Origin: Astrothelium macrocarpum
Taxonomy: Eukaryota > Ascomycota > Dothideomycetes > Trypetheliales > Trypetheliaceae
Direction: 5' to 3'
DNA length: 64,000 nucleotides
Assembly: GCA_021030915.1 (NCBI GenBank)
Contig: JAGEMR010000011.1
Coordinates: forward strand, 310,001-374,000
In this document: positions 33,172 through 44,104 of the stretch, one piece after another
Position numbering within the stretch: position 1 is the first letter of the stretch
How the letters are laid out: each line of letters opens with the position of its first letter
Notes under the pieces: generated by a model
Seen by the model: the letters and a program-made list of their open reading frames with translations, nothing else
Database searches by the model: none
Told to the model about the DNA's origin: nothing
Position numbers and translations under genes: made by a program

Positions 33172-35237
33172 CTACAGACCATCCAAAAGACCTCTCAGAA
33201 ATACCGCTACGGCATATGCTCCAGGATCAGGAGGTCTGTTGTCTGCATCGTCCTTGTCCCCAATATAGCTTGCTCTGCCGAACCTTGGTGTCATCGCTGC
33301 TGTCGCCTTCGCACCAGCTTCTGCGGCAGGGACAGCCTTCTGCAGCATTGATGTTTCTCGCATAGTATCACAGAAAGGAATAAGCGCATCCATGACCGTT
33401 CTGTCCCCCACTCGCGCTCCCGTGTAAAGCTTCAGGTTTTCCAATGCCGGTCCAAGTGCCTCGCCAACTGCAGCTTCACCCCATCCTGCGGAATTTTCTG
33501 GACGCAATTTCTGCCGAAGTGTGTTGGAGAAAGCAGCGAGGATAATGCTGATGATGGCGCCAAGACTGCCCCCCACGTCTTCGACAGAGTCGCCAATTGC
33601 ATCGAGTTGGGTGAAAATGCTGCCTTTGTCAAAAAGTCCGGCTTCGATTTTGGCCAAAATCGATTTGCAGACGCCGTAGACAGCTTCACCACAGTCTCCG
33701 TCGCCCATCTGAATATCGTACTTGGTGATTTCTGGCTCAGCAGCCATGACAGCCTTGCAAGCAGCAGAGAGAGCGCCGCCAATCCTCCGAGGATCCCTCG
33801 CTGTAAGACATGGCGTCAATAATAAAACAGGAAATCGTTTTGAGAAAGCCCCTAGTCTCGAAAACAAAAACCCCACAAATGATGGTCTTGAACTTACCAC
33901 TTGGTCCTTCATTCTGAACGCCATTTTGTCCACTTTGGCTTGGAGTCAGCTTTAGTTCCTGCCTCGCCTCAGCGTTTCCATATCCATTTTTCGGCCATGC
34001 AGGCGCCGTCGTTGGCGCGTCAAGCAATTCGAAAATTTCCGAAGAACCTATGTCCAATCCGCGAGCAATATTTGAAAGATTACCAAGCGTTATAGAAAAA
34101 CCAGGTCCGTTCAAAGATGTCTCAAACGTGCCGGCATATATGCGCTTTGGAACAAGATTCCAGTCACTCTCTGAAACACAATGTCAGCTTGAACTTGGCT
34201 CCTGGCTATAGGAAAACACAAACGTAGTTGTGTCGCAACTTCGCTCGTTAACGCTTCAAGCTCGAGGTTGGAGAGCCCCCCAAAGTTATTGATTAACATC
34301 GCAACGTCGTCACTAGCATCAAACTTGACAAAAGCCCGGTCTGTATCTTTTGGATCCAAAAGATATAATAGCATCTCTTTTACAATGTCCTCTGCCGATG
34401 GCATCGGGCTTATCGTTCGAAGACCCTGTTTCGTTCCTTAGTATTGTGTCTGAAATTCAAGACATCTGGCAGGAGGCTCGGTTGCTCACAGGTTCGTTGT
34501 GGATACCCATACCAAGAACACAAGCATTTTCCGCAATAGATTGATGATGTGCTCGACCAGGGATATGACAATGGTCCAAACTTGTTCCAATCGTTACAAG
34601 ATTTGCGTTTCCAAGATCGCCGAGCTGGAGGCAGCGTTCAAAAGACCACATTTTCTCAGATGCCGCTCCAGCAAGTTTGATTACTGCTCATCCCCATCAG
34701 ATCTCCAAAGGGCCTTCGCAACACGAATACACATGCTCAGAATAATCATGTGCCTATCGGCTCACCTAAAATGTTTCCTGCCAAACCCCGCCTGCCTACC
34801 AATTCGGATTTTTTCCTTCCAAGGGCAGCATCATCCGTAAATGATACTACCTTTATATTATAACCTAATGCCAGGGCCTTTTCACGTGCAAGTCCAAAAT
34901 GGAGCATGTCTCCCGTGTAGTTTGTGATTCCTAAAATGATGCCATTCTTCGATGGCGCATTCTTGATAGCCGACATAATCTGCTTTGTTGAGGGACTTGC
35001 AAATACATCACCAGCAACGGCAGCCGTGAGCATGCCATCGCCAACATAACCAGACCAGGCAGGCTCATGACCACTGCCGCCACCAGAAATAAGTGTTACT
35101 TTGGATGGATCGTGAGTTTTGGAAAATACTACTCGGTTTTCTTCATCATGCTGAAGATTCGGATTTCGAGTCACGAGCGAGTTTAATGCTTTCCTGACCA
35201 CTCCTTCGGTATTCGGGAAAAAATGCTTGGTCGACAT
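33172..35237 (-). CDS. DAK1: Dihydroxyacetone kinase
   Basis: Exons 34766-35237, 34490-34683, 34224-34425, 33898-34170 and 33172-33800 give 589 residues, the normal fungal length. The DhaK domain has ISGGGSGHEPAWSGYVG near residue 50, TNYTGDMLHFG, and the substrate-binding LDHCH motif at about 193-197, then GMGIHNEPG rebuilt across the 34426-34489 intron. The C-terminal DhaL domain starts near 381 (ARDPRRIGGAL) with the Mg-ATP site MGDGDCGEAV at about 412-420 and DVGGSLGA. The enzyme phosphorylates dihydroxyacetone in glycerol catabolism and detoxification, in the cytosol. The start is MSTKHFFPN at 35237. Two CreA/Mig1-type sites lie about 200-260 bases upstream. Confidence 0.94.
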
Positions 35238-37062
35238 GGTTGGTGCATATGTATACAAAGGTCCAAAAAGATTTACGACTGTGCCGCCTGTTTGTAGAGC
35301 CTACCTGTTTGGAAAAGCTGATCTCTTTGAAGTAAAGAAACATAGAACATGATTTCTCTTACGTATTTCGAAAGGCACACCCCATTTCCTTAGCCTTCTC
35401 CAATATCTTGGTCAAGAACAAAACGGGTAGAACCGATTTACCCCGCCGCCACATGGAAACTAATGTGTGGATTGCCGAAATTAGACATCCGGCGGGGATT
35501 GTTAGAGAATTGCTATCTAGGCGAGCGTCATGTTCCGTTCATCCTGGTACCAGCAAAATTTTGGGGTAGCCCAGACCACTAGTTTGAGCCAAGGTAGACG
35601 ACGTGCATTTACCTTACTCTTGCTTTGGAGAAAAGTAAGTAGGATCTTCAAATCGTGCTGTTTAAGGCGACAAAAAATTTGGTAAGGATCGTCGTTGTGA
35701 CGTTCAATCTTCAACATTTGCAAAACAACCAACTTTTAAAAAAAAAAAAAAAAGGGTACCTTTTTAGATTAGCAACACAAACCTAGTCACCATATAGAAT
35801 CAATGGGCAAAGGATACATGTAGAAAGTTAATCTGTCGCTGCTATTCTGACTATTGTGAAACAATGCTAGATTGATCTATGTAATGTGTCTTTTTATATC
35901 TTAGGCTTTGTCAACCATCTCCAATAGGTTGCTTATCAGTAACGTTAACAGACATTGTAGGACCGAGAACATTATTTCCAATAGCATAGTGACATTCATG
36001 TTAATAGCGTAAAGAAACTATAGAAAATTAGAATAGGCCCAGAACGCTTCTGTCTTGCAGGCTTCCAGAGCAGAATCGAATGAGTCAAGAGTAGGTACCG
36101 TGTTCAAACTATTCGCCTCATCGCTTTTTCTTGCAATAGGAGTCTCGAGAGAGGACTCTAACTCTCCAAATATCAACAAAAGGTAGTTGTGTAGTGAGGA
36201 CTATGAGGTCGGTAGCTGAATATCTGGGACTGGTTTCGGGTTCTTCCCATTCGTTTGTCTGCTGCGATACTGGGTGGCCAAGAAAGAAAGGGCGATTACA
36301 AACGAGGATTGAAGTTCCGATCTGCTCTACAAAGCGTACTAGCAGAGCCAGTAACCACTGCTCCGATTCGGATACCTCAAGTTGATCAGTCTTATGGAGC
36401 TAAAAATGACGACAGATATTGATCGCTGCGCGATAGTGATTGCAGACATGCTGTAGATCATACAAGTTAGGAGAGTGCATCAATAAGCGTCACTTGTAAT
36501 TGATGCGCTTTTCGTGTAGCTTTGGGCTAGGAACTGTCTATTGCAGAGTCAAACAAAAGAATGTCTATAAGATCTGTGTATGCACGCTTGGCCAAGTACA
36601 AGATACAATAGATGGATGTGCTCGAGACGCGAATCGGCCACATGTTTGAAAAATCCGTATCAAGATCTCTTCTGTGATTGGCGAAACTTCGTAGGCATCG
36701 AATAGCGTGCAGCTTTGTAAGGGGCTTGAAAAAATAGTGGAAAGGGCCACAATCAGATACAATAGCTCTCAAGACGAATGTAGAATTGATTCACTTTAAA
36801 ATAAATGAAACGAGTGATGGACACACGACCTGTCAATGTAACAGGTGGTATCCTCGGTGATTTTGAGATTGTACAACACTCACAACTGCCTTATTGTCGC
36901 CGCACATTTGATGTTCAAATTCGTTTACTCTGGGGATCGCCCCAATGGCTCATCTCCTACAATAAACAATCGGGATCACGACGACAGGTGAACTCTACCA
37001 CGCGAAAAACGTTCAAAATATGGATTTTGACCAGAGAAATTTTGACAGGATTTTCACCCACC
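35238..37062. other. Long gene-free stretch upstream of DHA kinase
   Basis: About 1.8 kb holding the paired GC-box sites (35441-35497) and an A16 run at 35738-35753, and otherwise AT-rich sequence. An open frame continues upstream of 37063 to 36805, but its composition and start are unconvincing. Confidence 0.5.
35441..35497. promoter_or_regulatory. Inverted pair of CreA/Mig1-type sites upstream of DHA kinase
   Basis: CCCCGCCG at 35441-35448 and its exact reverse complement CGGCGGGG at 35490-35497 are separated by 41 bases. Each holds GCGGGG on one strand, matching the CreA consensus SYGGRG. They lie about 204-260 bases upstream of the kinase ATG. Carbon catabolite repression is inferred from motif and target function. 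Confidence 0.5.
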
Positions 37063-37731
37063 ATGTCCGAATCCCGTTCTCTCAACAGGGAGGTCCTCTC
37101 CCTAATCGACTACCCACCAAGCCGCAACGTCCAGAGCATCGAAATATATAGCGTCAACGCTGACCGTTGTTGGCCAATTCAGAGCTGGGTCGATAGACAT
37201 CGCCGCAAAAACCCCCGATACGAGCTCAGCAGCAACGGAATGCGGCTACACACCGACGATCCTGGGACGCGTGACAGCTATGTCATTGAACCTCAATTCG
37301 TCGTTCGCATCTTAGGAGACGTGTTATCAACCTCCGAAATGGGCCTCCTTACAATCATCTACCCGAAAGGGACCCCAATCGAATTTACTCACGTCGCCGA
37401 GCCAGCATCCGCTGAACTCAACTTTGACGTTGACATTCGTACCTGGAACATGAACAACAATGTGGAGCCCATTATGGCCGATCTCGACTTTTTGACGCGC
37501 CAAAAAGAGCAACAATTGCTCGATGCAGCTAGCAGATGGATTATATCAAGGAGGGCCACCTGGAATGTACAAGACGGTGATGGACCAACAGCGTTGGATT
37601 GGTTGGGACCAGAGTTGAAAGAGCTTTGTAAGAGGAGCGTGGAAAAAATGTCAACCTATGAAGGAGATGAAAGTGTTCTGGGGAGTAGCCTAGAGGAATT
37701 GGACGAGGAGGAGCTCTACAGTGCGGATTAA
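37063..37731 (+). CDS. Hypothetical protein
   Basis: 222 residues from the ATG in CACCCACCATG. An upstream in-frame ATG at 36805 would add 86 residues, but these lack protein-like conservation patterns and I do not use it. The product has alternating hydrophobic strands (VQSIEIYSV, QFVVRILGDV, LLTIIYPKG, AELNFDVDIRTW) and a very acidic C-terminus (ESVLGSSLEELDEEELY). No family recognised and no membrane segment. Convergent with Rds3. Possibly a lineage-specific gene. Confidence 0.5.
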   Translation: MSESRSLNREVLSLIDYPPSRNVQSIEIYSVNADRCWPIQSWVDRHRRKNPRYELSSNGMRLHTDDPGTRDSYVIEPQFVVRILGDVLSTSEMGLLTIIYPKGTPIEFTHVAEPASAELNFDVDIRTWNMNNNVEPIMADLDFLTRQKEQQLLDAASRWIISRRATWNVQDGDGPTALDWLGPELKELCKRSVEKMSTYEGDESVLGSSLEELDEEELYSAD

Positions 37732-38045
37732 TGGCATAACTTGGAATTTCCCGGTCCAGGCGGAGGAAGGAAAAGTCTTTGGTGTTCAGGAAAAGGTCAG
37801 CATGATAGCATGGGGGATGCAAAAGCTGATTCGCCTACAAATATGTTCAGTTACACGAGTTTCAATTCAAACAAGAAAGTGGTGCATTAGCAGAAAGAAG
37901 TCCCACCTGCATAGCCATAATATCTGAATCTTAGGCTATCATCACGGACCAAAATGCCTCCCTGGTCACGCCACGCTACGCTTAGAAAAAGTATGCCCGT
38001 ATCATCGCTATCCAAGTGATTGGATAGCTTGAATGTTCCTCTTGA
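37732..38045. other. Intergenic between convergent genes
   Basis: 3' flanks only. Confidence 0.45.
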
Positions 38046-38432
38046 TCAATGATTCCTGAAATTTTTCTTTTGGTAAAACAAATCTGTCCGAGAACTCCCC
38101 AAGTTGATAATCTTTGGACATCCATCCCGATCCTTCTCTAACCGTGTACATTCGAAGCAATAAAATGCATCTGATATGCCCTCGCCACCGCAAACGACGC
38201 ATTTATTTTGGTAGTTGCCAAAGGAGCACTCATCGCATATGCGGACGAGAGTCGTTGGACGAACGTACGAATCGCAGACGGGGCATTTGCCGTCGCACTT
38301 ATCGCAAAGACGACCGATAGCAATTCCGGGTTGTTTGCGGCACATTACGAGATCACTAGACGCATGTTAATTTTTATAGCATTTTCTTGTCAATAATAAC
38401 ACAGGGCTGACTTACGGATGATGTCGAGACAT
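38046..38432 (-). CDS. RDS3: Rds3/PHF5A, SF3b complex subunit
   Basis: Exon 1 is only 17 nt (38416-38432, MSRHHP with the Pro codon split), then a 60-nt intron (GTAAGT...GTCTAG) and exon 2 (38046-38355), 108 residues in all. The sequence is close to invariant for the family: DLVMCRKQPGIAIGRLC, CDGKCPVCDSYVRP, ICDECSFGNYQNKCVVCGG, CPKIINLGSSRTDLFY. The CxxC motifs bind three zincs in a knotted fold. Rds3 holds SF3b around the branch-point adenosine in U2 snRNP. It is head to head with a pinin-family gene across 360 bases. If intron 1 is kept, translation stops right after HHP. Confidence 0.96.
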
Positions 38433-38792
38433 TTTCGTTGCAAGTTTGCGAAGAAGTGAGTAAAGCTTTCAGTGTCGCTCTGGAGTCCTTACGATAGAAT
38501 GGCGCTTGTAAGAAAGGTGTGGGAAGAGTATCATCCCTTCAGAGCAGAAGTTTATCGAAAGGACGATGATGACTAAAGCTGCAGCATCGGTGCGAGTGAG
38601 TGTGGCCACATGAGTGAGCGAATTAAGGTCACCCCCATTCGAGAAACATCTTCCCGCCCTCACTTAGAACTACCTGGTCCATGAGCTAAATCTTCAGCAT
38701 CAAGCTCGTTTCCTTCACTACGTCACGGCTCCCACGCTGTGCTTTGTTTACATAACATTATAGCTGTCTTTTTACTACCTCGCTCTGCAAAA
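38433..38792. promoter_or_regulatory. 360-bp bidirectional promoter, Rds3 / pinin
   Basis: Separates two divergent splicing-factor genes. It holds a TACGTCAC ATF/CREB-like core at 38719-38726 and a CT-rich patch near the pinin start. Bidirectional control is inferred from distance and function. Confidence 0.5.
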
Positions 38793-39967
38793 ATGGCTGA
38801 TACTATGGAGTATGAAGCATTTTGGGTTATTTAAGAAAATCAATCTAACATTCCCCTGCAGATCAGTAGCCTCTGCCGTTGTCCTTCCCGATGTCGATGA
38901 GACTCCCAGCGCCGATAGTTCAATTCCTAGTGGCCAAAAAAGACGACAGTCTTCTGTCTCGTCCAATTCTTCCAAGCGCCCTCGCCTAAATACAGACGCC
39001 ACTGCAGACCGTGCCGAAGCATCGCCCGATGAGTCTCCTAAAGAACGCCGTCGAAGCCGTCAGATTTCAGGTCAAGCGGAAGAGCGAAAACGTGGGCAAC
39101 GTCTATTTGGTGGATTGTTATCAACACTAAATCAAAGCTCAAGGAGTCGACCTGGCGCAGCAGCAAAGGAGAAACGCAAGGCAGAGATTGAAAAGAAGCA
39201 AGCTGACAAACTCAAATTGAGGGATGAGGAGTACAGCGAGGAGAAGAAGAAAAAATTGGATGAATTGACGAGAGTGAGAAAGAGAGAGCAGTGGAGTTGG
39301 GATGAACAAGCAGTAATCATTACAAGGTCCAGACGTTTGAGGGACTTCAAGACTAATCCGACACAGATGCGGACACGGCATTCGAACTTGCTAGCTATGG
39401 CACGATATTTAAAGACAGACAGTGAACCAAAACTGGTAATAGTGAACTGCAATTTCGTTGGAAAACTTGGATTTACTGATTTATGTACAGTACTACAAGC
39501 CATGGGAGCTGCTGTCAGACGAAGAGGACCGCATTGAGAAACAGATTACCGATGCCGAAGCGCAAATCGACCATGAAGTTGCGGAATTTGAAGAAAATAA
39601 GAGGAAATGGCAGAAGGAAAACGGCAATGAAAAAGCAGAACCCGCTAACACCGAACCAGGAGATACCATACATGATGACTCTGAGGACAATGGTATGGCA
39701 GAAATTGACAATCAAGAGGTTCCAGACACGGTGGGTGCCAAGCCCACACCATCAGATGCTACCACCAAACCCACTAATGTCGACACCGCTAATAATACAA
39801 CTGACGACAATACCGACGGAGACCGTACAATGCAGGACGATGACAAGGATTTGTCCATTGGGAATGGAGGCGATAAAGAGGGTTTAGATGACGATGCAAT
39901 GAAAGATGCTGGGGAGGAAAACGTTGATCATGTGGTAGATGCAGGAGAAGACGCCGTCATTTATTAG
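38793..39967 (+). CDS. Pinin/SDK/MemA-domain protein
   Basis: Exon 1 is 17 nt (38793-38809), then 38862-39435 and 39491-39967, 355 residues. Intron 2 (GTAATA...GTACAG) rejoins EPKL-YYKPWELL, which matches the family. The pinin signature is RGQRLFGGLLSTLNQS followed by a long Lys/Glu/Arg helix (KEKRKAEIEKKQADKLKLRDEEY). The N-terminus is Ser-rich with a nuclear-type basic patch, and the C-terminus is acidic and Thr/Asp-rich. Pinin is a nuclear partner of the exon-junction and splicing machinery. Keeping intron 1 would end translation at a TAA after 13 codons. Confidence 0.9.
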
Positions 39968-40953
39968 TGGGTGTGAACCATTCGCTGAGCAGCAAGTGTA
40001 GTAGCTACTGCAGTAGCTACTGTACGACAGTTTTTTTAGGTAAAAGCCTCTCTAAACGGACGCTGTGGCCGTTGCATTTAGCTGCATGCACGGGCTGGGG
40101 GTCTTCCTGAACTCTAAATAACATCAAGATAGCTTCCTATACGATATCTACAGGCAGCACAAACGTACCCGAGGCATTACTGATAAGCCCGTCGGTTACA
40201 TACCTATATGCCTTGATGCCCCATTCCAGTATGTTATTGTTTAAGGAAGGCTCCAAACCAAAACTAAAAGCCTCTAAGACTCTGCACGTCCATCTTCATG
40301 ATCGCATACCAAAGCGCAGTAGTACATCGTAGGCTACACTCTTTTAGGTTCCTTTCCATAGCAGTGAGATACCGCCTTTCACGTTACCCTATTGGCGACG
40401 TCGGCCGTGTAATTCATGTATAAACATATCACATTTAGATATAATAGAACAAGTGTAGGAACGAACGAATATCGAAGAGGCATAAATGAGTAACGTATTG
40501 CTATAAAACAGACTAGACGCTTGAACCAGAGCTGTGACTAGAGAGACGGATGGCACTCAACAAGACTCCAGACCGATTAAGAAGCGTGTCATACACTCGA
40601 ATTAGCCTGTGTATTTTAAGCAAATCACTTTTAATTTATCGTCAAGGGCAGAGAATGTTGAATGTTGAAGATCAATTTTCTCATTCTGGCAATCTAAATT
40701 TCAAGGTACCGACAAATACGCTGCTCAGCACTTGAGCTAGCCTTGTCAGTGAACCTCTGACCATTTGTCCCATGCACTATCCTCAAACCCCAGCTTTCCG
40801 AGATCTTCATATGCTCTGCTTGTTTGACTCCACGTTCTTGGTAGCCCAATGAAACATGATTCTGGGCTCCTGCCTACACAAGCTAGATAAAAAATTCTGC
40901 TTGTTGATTTAAATGTCAGCCTCAGCATGCTAATCACCATCCCGACTCATTCT
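39968..40953. other. Intergenic between convergent pinin and CSN6 genes
   Basis: About 1 kb, AT-rich, with the 22-bp palindrome near its left end and otherwise nothing recognised. Confidence 0.5.
40000..40021. repeat. Perfect 22-bp palindrome downstream of pinin
   Basis: AGTAGCTACTGCAGTAGCTACT is its own reverse complement and is built from two copies of the palindrome AGTAGCTACT around GC. It lies 33 bases after the stop codon and is followed by a T7 run at 40031-40037. Confidence 0.9.
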
Positions 40954-42324
40954 TCAGGTCATGAACATCTCTGTCCTCCCCTGATCATATGGCGAGCCGA
41001 TTATCGGCGCAGCTCCCTTGCGTCCTTGGTTCCTTCCACTCTCGACTACAGCAAACTTCTTGCCCATCTCTCGTGCGGCCTGCAGCGTCTGGGTCATGCT
41101 GCCGAGCAATTCGACAAGCGCGACATCGGATTTCTGCTGAGAGGATTCGAGGGTAAAAGCTTGCTGATCTGCAGGCACAAGCAGTGGAAGACGAGTAAGG
41201 AGGGCTTGGACAGAGCGCAGTATTGAGTGATTAATGTGGGAAATGGGGGCATCTTGTTGAACAGTGGGCGTGGCGGAAATGGGGATGGACGCGTCAGAAA
41301 GATAGGAGGGCGGAAGTGATGTAAGATATGTCTTGAGAAACGTGATGCGTTTGTGAAGCATCTTGATGGCGTTCGCTTTGGCAGTGAGTTGAGCAATAAC
41401 TAGAAGTGTATGTTAGCATGATGCCATCAAATAGAAAGCAGCGGGGGGGCAGTTGAAATGTATAGTGAAACGTACGTTCTTCATCTTCAGCAGACAATAG
41501 GGCGTCTCCTTCTGCTCCATCGGTCACTATGATCTCTCCCGAAGCCTTGCCCTTGCCTTTTATTCCATTTGCAGCTGCAGCAGGTTTGGGTTGTGTAGTA
41601 GTAGACACGGCAGTTGCGTTTCCAGCACCTCGCGCCACAAAATCCATGCCAATCATCTCTGCTTCCCCAGTGTCCATTGAGTATTCCAGCTCCCTGTACT
41701 TTAGTTTTAACTGTCCACCCATTCCCAACTTTTCGATTTGGGTGCTCTTGTCCTCATTTTCTGATCCTGGTTCGTAAAAGGCTTCGTATACTGACAAAGG
41801 AAGCTTGCCACCCGCTGAATACTCATCTGACACTGATGATGGGTGAAACAAGAGTAGGGTCGCAGCTTCATTCACATTCAAAAGCTGTTGCGTGATCGGT
41901 ACGTGTTCGGAAACAGGCCCTGTGGCAGGACCTAGGGCAAATCCTCCTACGAGATCGAGAGCGGGCGCCTTGTGAACCTCACGGTCTGTATGAGAGGTGA
42001 GCAATGGCGCAAGCAGAGAGAAAAACTAGAATGGATAACAAATGACTAACATTCCTCAAGACGCTCAGTGAACCAGTCTGCGTCCATTAAGATGCAGCCA
42101 TTTTCAAGAGAAGCCTTGCATTCAAAAGCATGTTCCATGGTAATGTCCCGTCCATTTTGCTGTCCGAGTATGATGCCGACCACGGGACTGTCTAGTTGTC
42201 GTAATGTGTGTCGTGTAAGGTAGTCAGAGATTGTGAGGAGAACGAGGGGGTGGAGCTGTATGTGTAGACCTGTGTCCGGAGCTCTGCTTGATGATAGTAA
42301 AGGGTTTGAGTCTACTTCAGCCAT
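40954..42324 (-). CDS. CSN6: COP9 signalosome subunit 6 (MPN domain)
   Basis: Exons 42051-42324, 41476-41985 and 40954-41399 give 409 residues. The start is MAEVDSNPLLSS at 42324; an in-frame Met further upstream at 42498 would add unlike sequence. The MPN domain covers IQLHPLVLLTISDYLTRHTLRQ, VVGIILGQQNGRDITMEHAFEC and YREVHKAPALDLVGGF across intron 1. It lacks the JAMM zinc ligands, as expected for CSN6, which pairs with the catalytic CSN5. The C-terminal helices after LIAQLTAKANAIKMLHKRI match the CSN6 bundle. The complex removes Nedd8 from cullins in the nucleus and governs development in filamentous fungi. A Ser/Ala/Pro-rich linker (about 230-265) separates the two parts. Confidence 0.92.
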
Positions 42325-42657
42325 TGCGAAGACGGCGCAGCAGGTCCCAAAGTCCCCTGAAAGCTTGTCTATGGACAGGAATGAGCGCGGCTGAGTCAAC
42401 GAGCACAGATGTTGTTTAAGATGGGCGTGGCTGCGAGTCTGCTCGAAGTGGTGGTGGGGAATATGGAATAGTTTGAATGCCATCATGGTTTGCGCCACTA
42501 AACACTACTGCGCCACACGATTCATCACAACTCTCAAATCACCTCCGTCCCAAGACATTCTATCACACCAATCGCTGCTTGCTCGCAAATTCTAGCAATA
42601 TGCACTACGACGTAAGGTTTCCTCAACCTTAGTCTTGACTCAAATGACTGGTAGATG
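42325..42657. other. CSN6 promoter and 3' flank of the polyol dehydrogenase
   Basis: 333 bases; an open frame runs upstream of the CSN6 start but shows no conservation. Confidence 0.45.
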
Positions 42658-44104
42658 TCATGTCTCCACAACGACCTTCAACACCAGATTACCATCGTTG
42701 TCTATACTTCGACCAGCAAGTTCAAAGGCCTTTTGTACAGCATCGAGTCCCCTGAATCGGTGAGTAATCATGTTTTCTAGACTAGGCAATACTCCGGCAG
42801 AGAGTATTTTTATGCCTGTTGAATATGTATTTGCATATCGAAATATGCCTACAATATCAACCTCTCTGAGATGGGCTGCAGACAAAGGTAACGTCTGAAT
42901 TGGAGTACCCATACCCACCATCACCATCTGGCCACCTGGTCTTGTTGCCTGCAAGTCAAATGAGCTTTAGAGTCGAGAGAGTGACCAATTGGTGGGAAGA
43001 CTGACATAGAGACATGCCTGTACGCATATTTCCTTGCCGGTACAATCAAACGTCACGTCTACGCCCTCGGGATTGATCTCATTTGCACATGCAATATGAA
43101 CCACGTCTTTGGCAGTCTCTTTGGCGGCCATGAGCTTATCCGAGAGTTCCGTCAGCGGGCTCGTCTTGGAATTGACGTAACCTTTGGTTGCAAATCCGTT
43201 GTGCAAAGCATATTCGACACGGCCACTATCCACATCTGATATGAGGACAGTACTTGCGCCTGACAGCTTGGCCATGGCTGCAACTAGCAATCCTATTGTA
43301 CCAGCCCCAAATACGGCCACAGTATCTCCTTGTTCGATAATACTCCGTCTAACAGCATGGATTGCCACCGAAAGAGGCTCCAGAAGTGCGGCGCTTTCAA
43401 GAGAGATGTGAGATGGAATCCTTGCATACATGGTCAGCCTTATGGATATTGCTTCCGTCTGAGCGCGATCAGCCACACTTACTTGTGACACCATTTTGCA
43501 GGATGGTTAATCCTTTCTTGGAGGCATCCTTGAAAATGAGGAACTGATTTGGCACTACTCCGAAATCTCATTTTAGGGCACAGATTGTAGCGGCCTCGTT
43601 GGCATGCACGACAGTTTTCGCATGGCACGCCTACCTCCAGCGCCACTCTTTGGCCGATCTGAAAGCCTTCTACATGATCGCCAATAGCGACCACCACACC
43701 CGCAGATTCGTGACCAAGGGATAAAGGCCCGACTGCCTGTAAGTCACCGTTCCGAAAGTGTTTGTAATAGGCAACATCACTACCGCACAGACCGGTGCGT
43801 TTTACCGCAATCTGAAGCTCGTGGGGTCCAGGATCCGACAGAAATCTAGTTTCCTTGTGCAAGGTTGGGTTAGCGTCATAGATTTTTAAAGATCAATATA
43901 ACGAACCCCCACGCTTGGGGTGGGATTTTTCAAGGTAGGTTTACTGAAGAATCGAAAACGTACTAAACGCAGGTCCCTGGGTCCATGTAAAACAGATGCC
44001 GTTACTGAAGAGCTGCTTTTTCTCGAATAGCCGTTTTGAACCTGATATATTTCCGAAATAGCTGAAGGTGCCATATGCGCAACAATGGCTTCAGCTAGAT
44101 TCAC
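42658..44104 (-). CDS. Zinc-dependent polyol (sorbitol/xylitol-type) dehydrogenase
   Basis: Four exons (43964-44104, 43483-43853, 43006-43420, 42658-42948) join to 405 residues; Met11 (44074) is an alternative start giving 395. The exon 1/2 join gives ASVLHGPRDLRL-ETRFLSDPGPHELQIAVKRTGLCGSD, typical of the sorbitol-dehydrogenase family. Catalytic zinc: Cys of GLCGSD, His-Glu of GHESAG. Structural zinc: CENCRACQRGRYNLC. The NAD-binding motif is VAVFGAGTIGLLVAAMAK. The third intron uses a rarer GTCAGT donor, confirmed by the conserved CLY-ATRPGGQMVMVGMG join. It oxidises a polyol to the ketose; the exact substrate cannot be read from sequence. Confidence 0.9.

Noticed and set aside
35738..35753. 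A16 run as a retroelement tail
   Set aside because: No element upstream and no flanking duplication; simple homopolymer.
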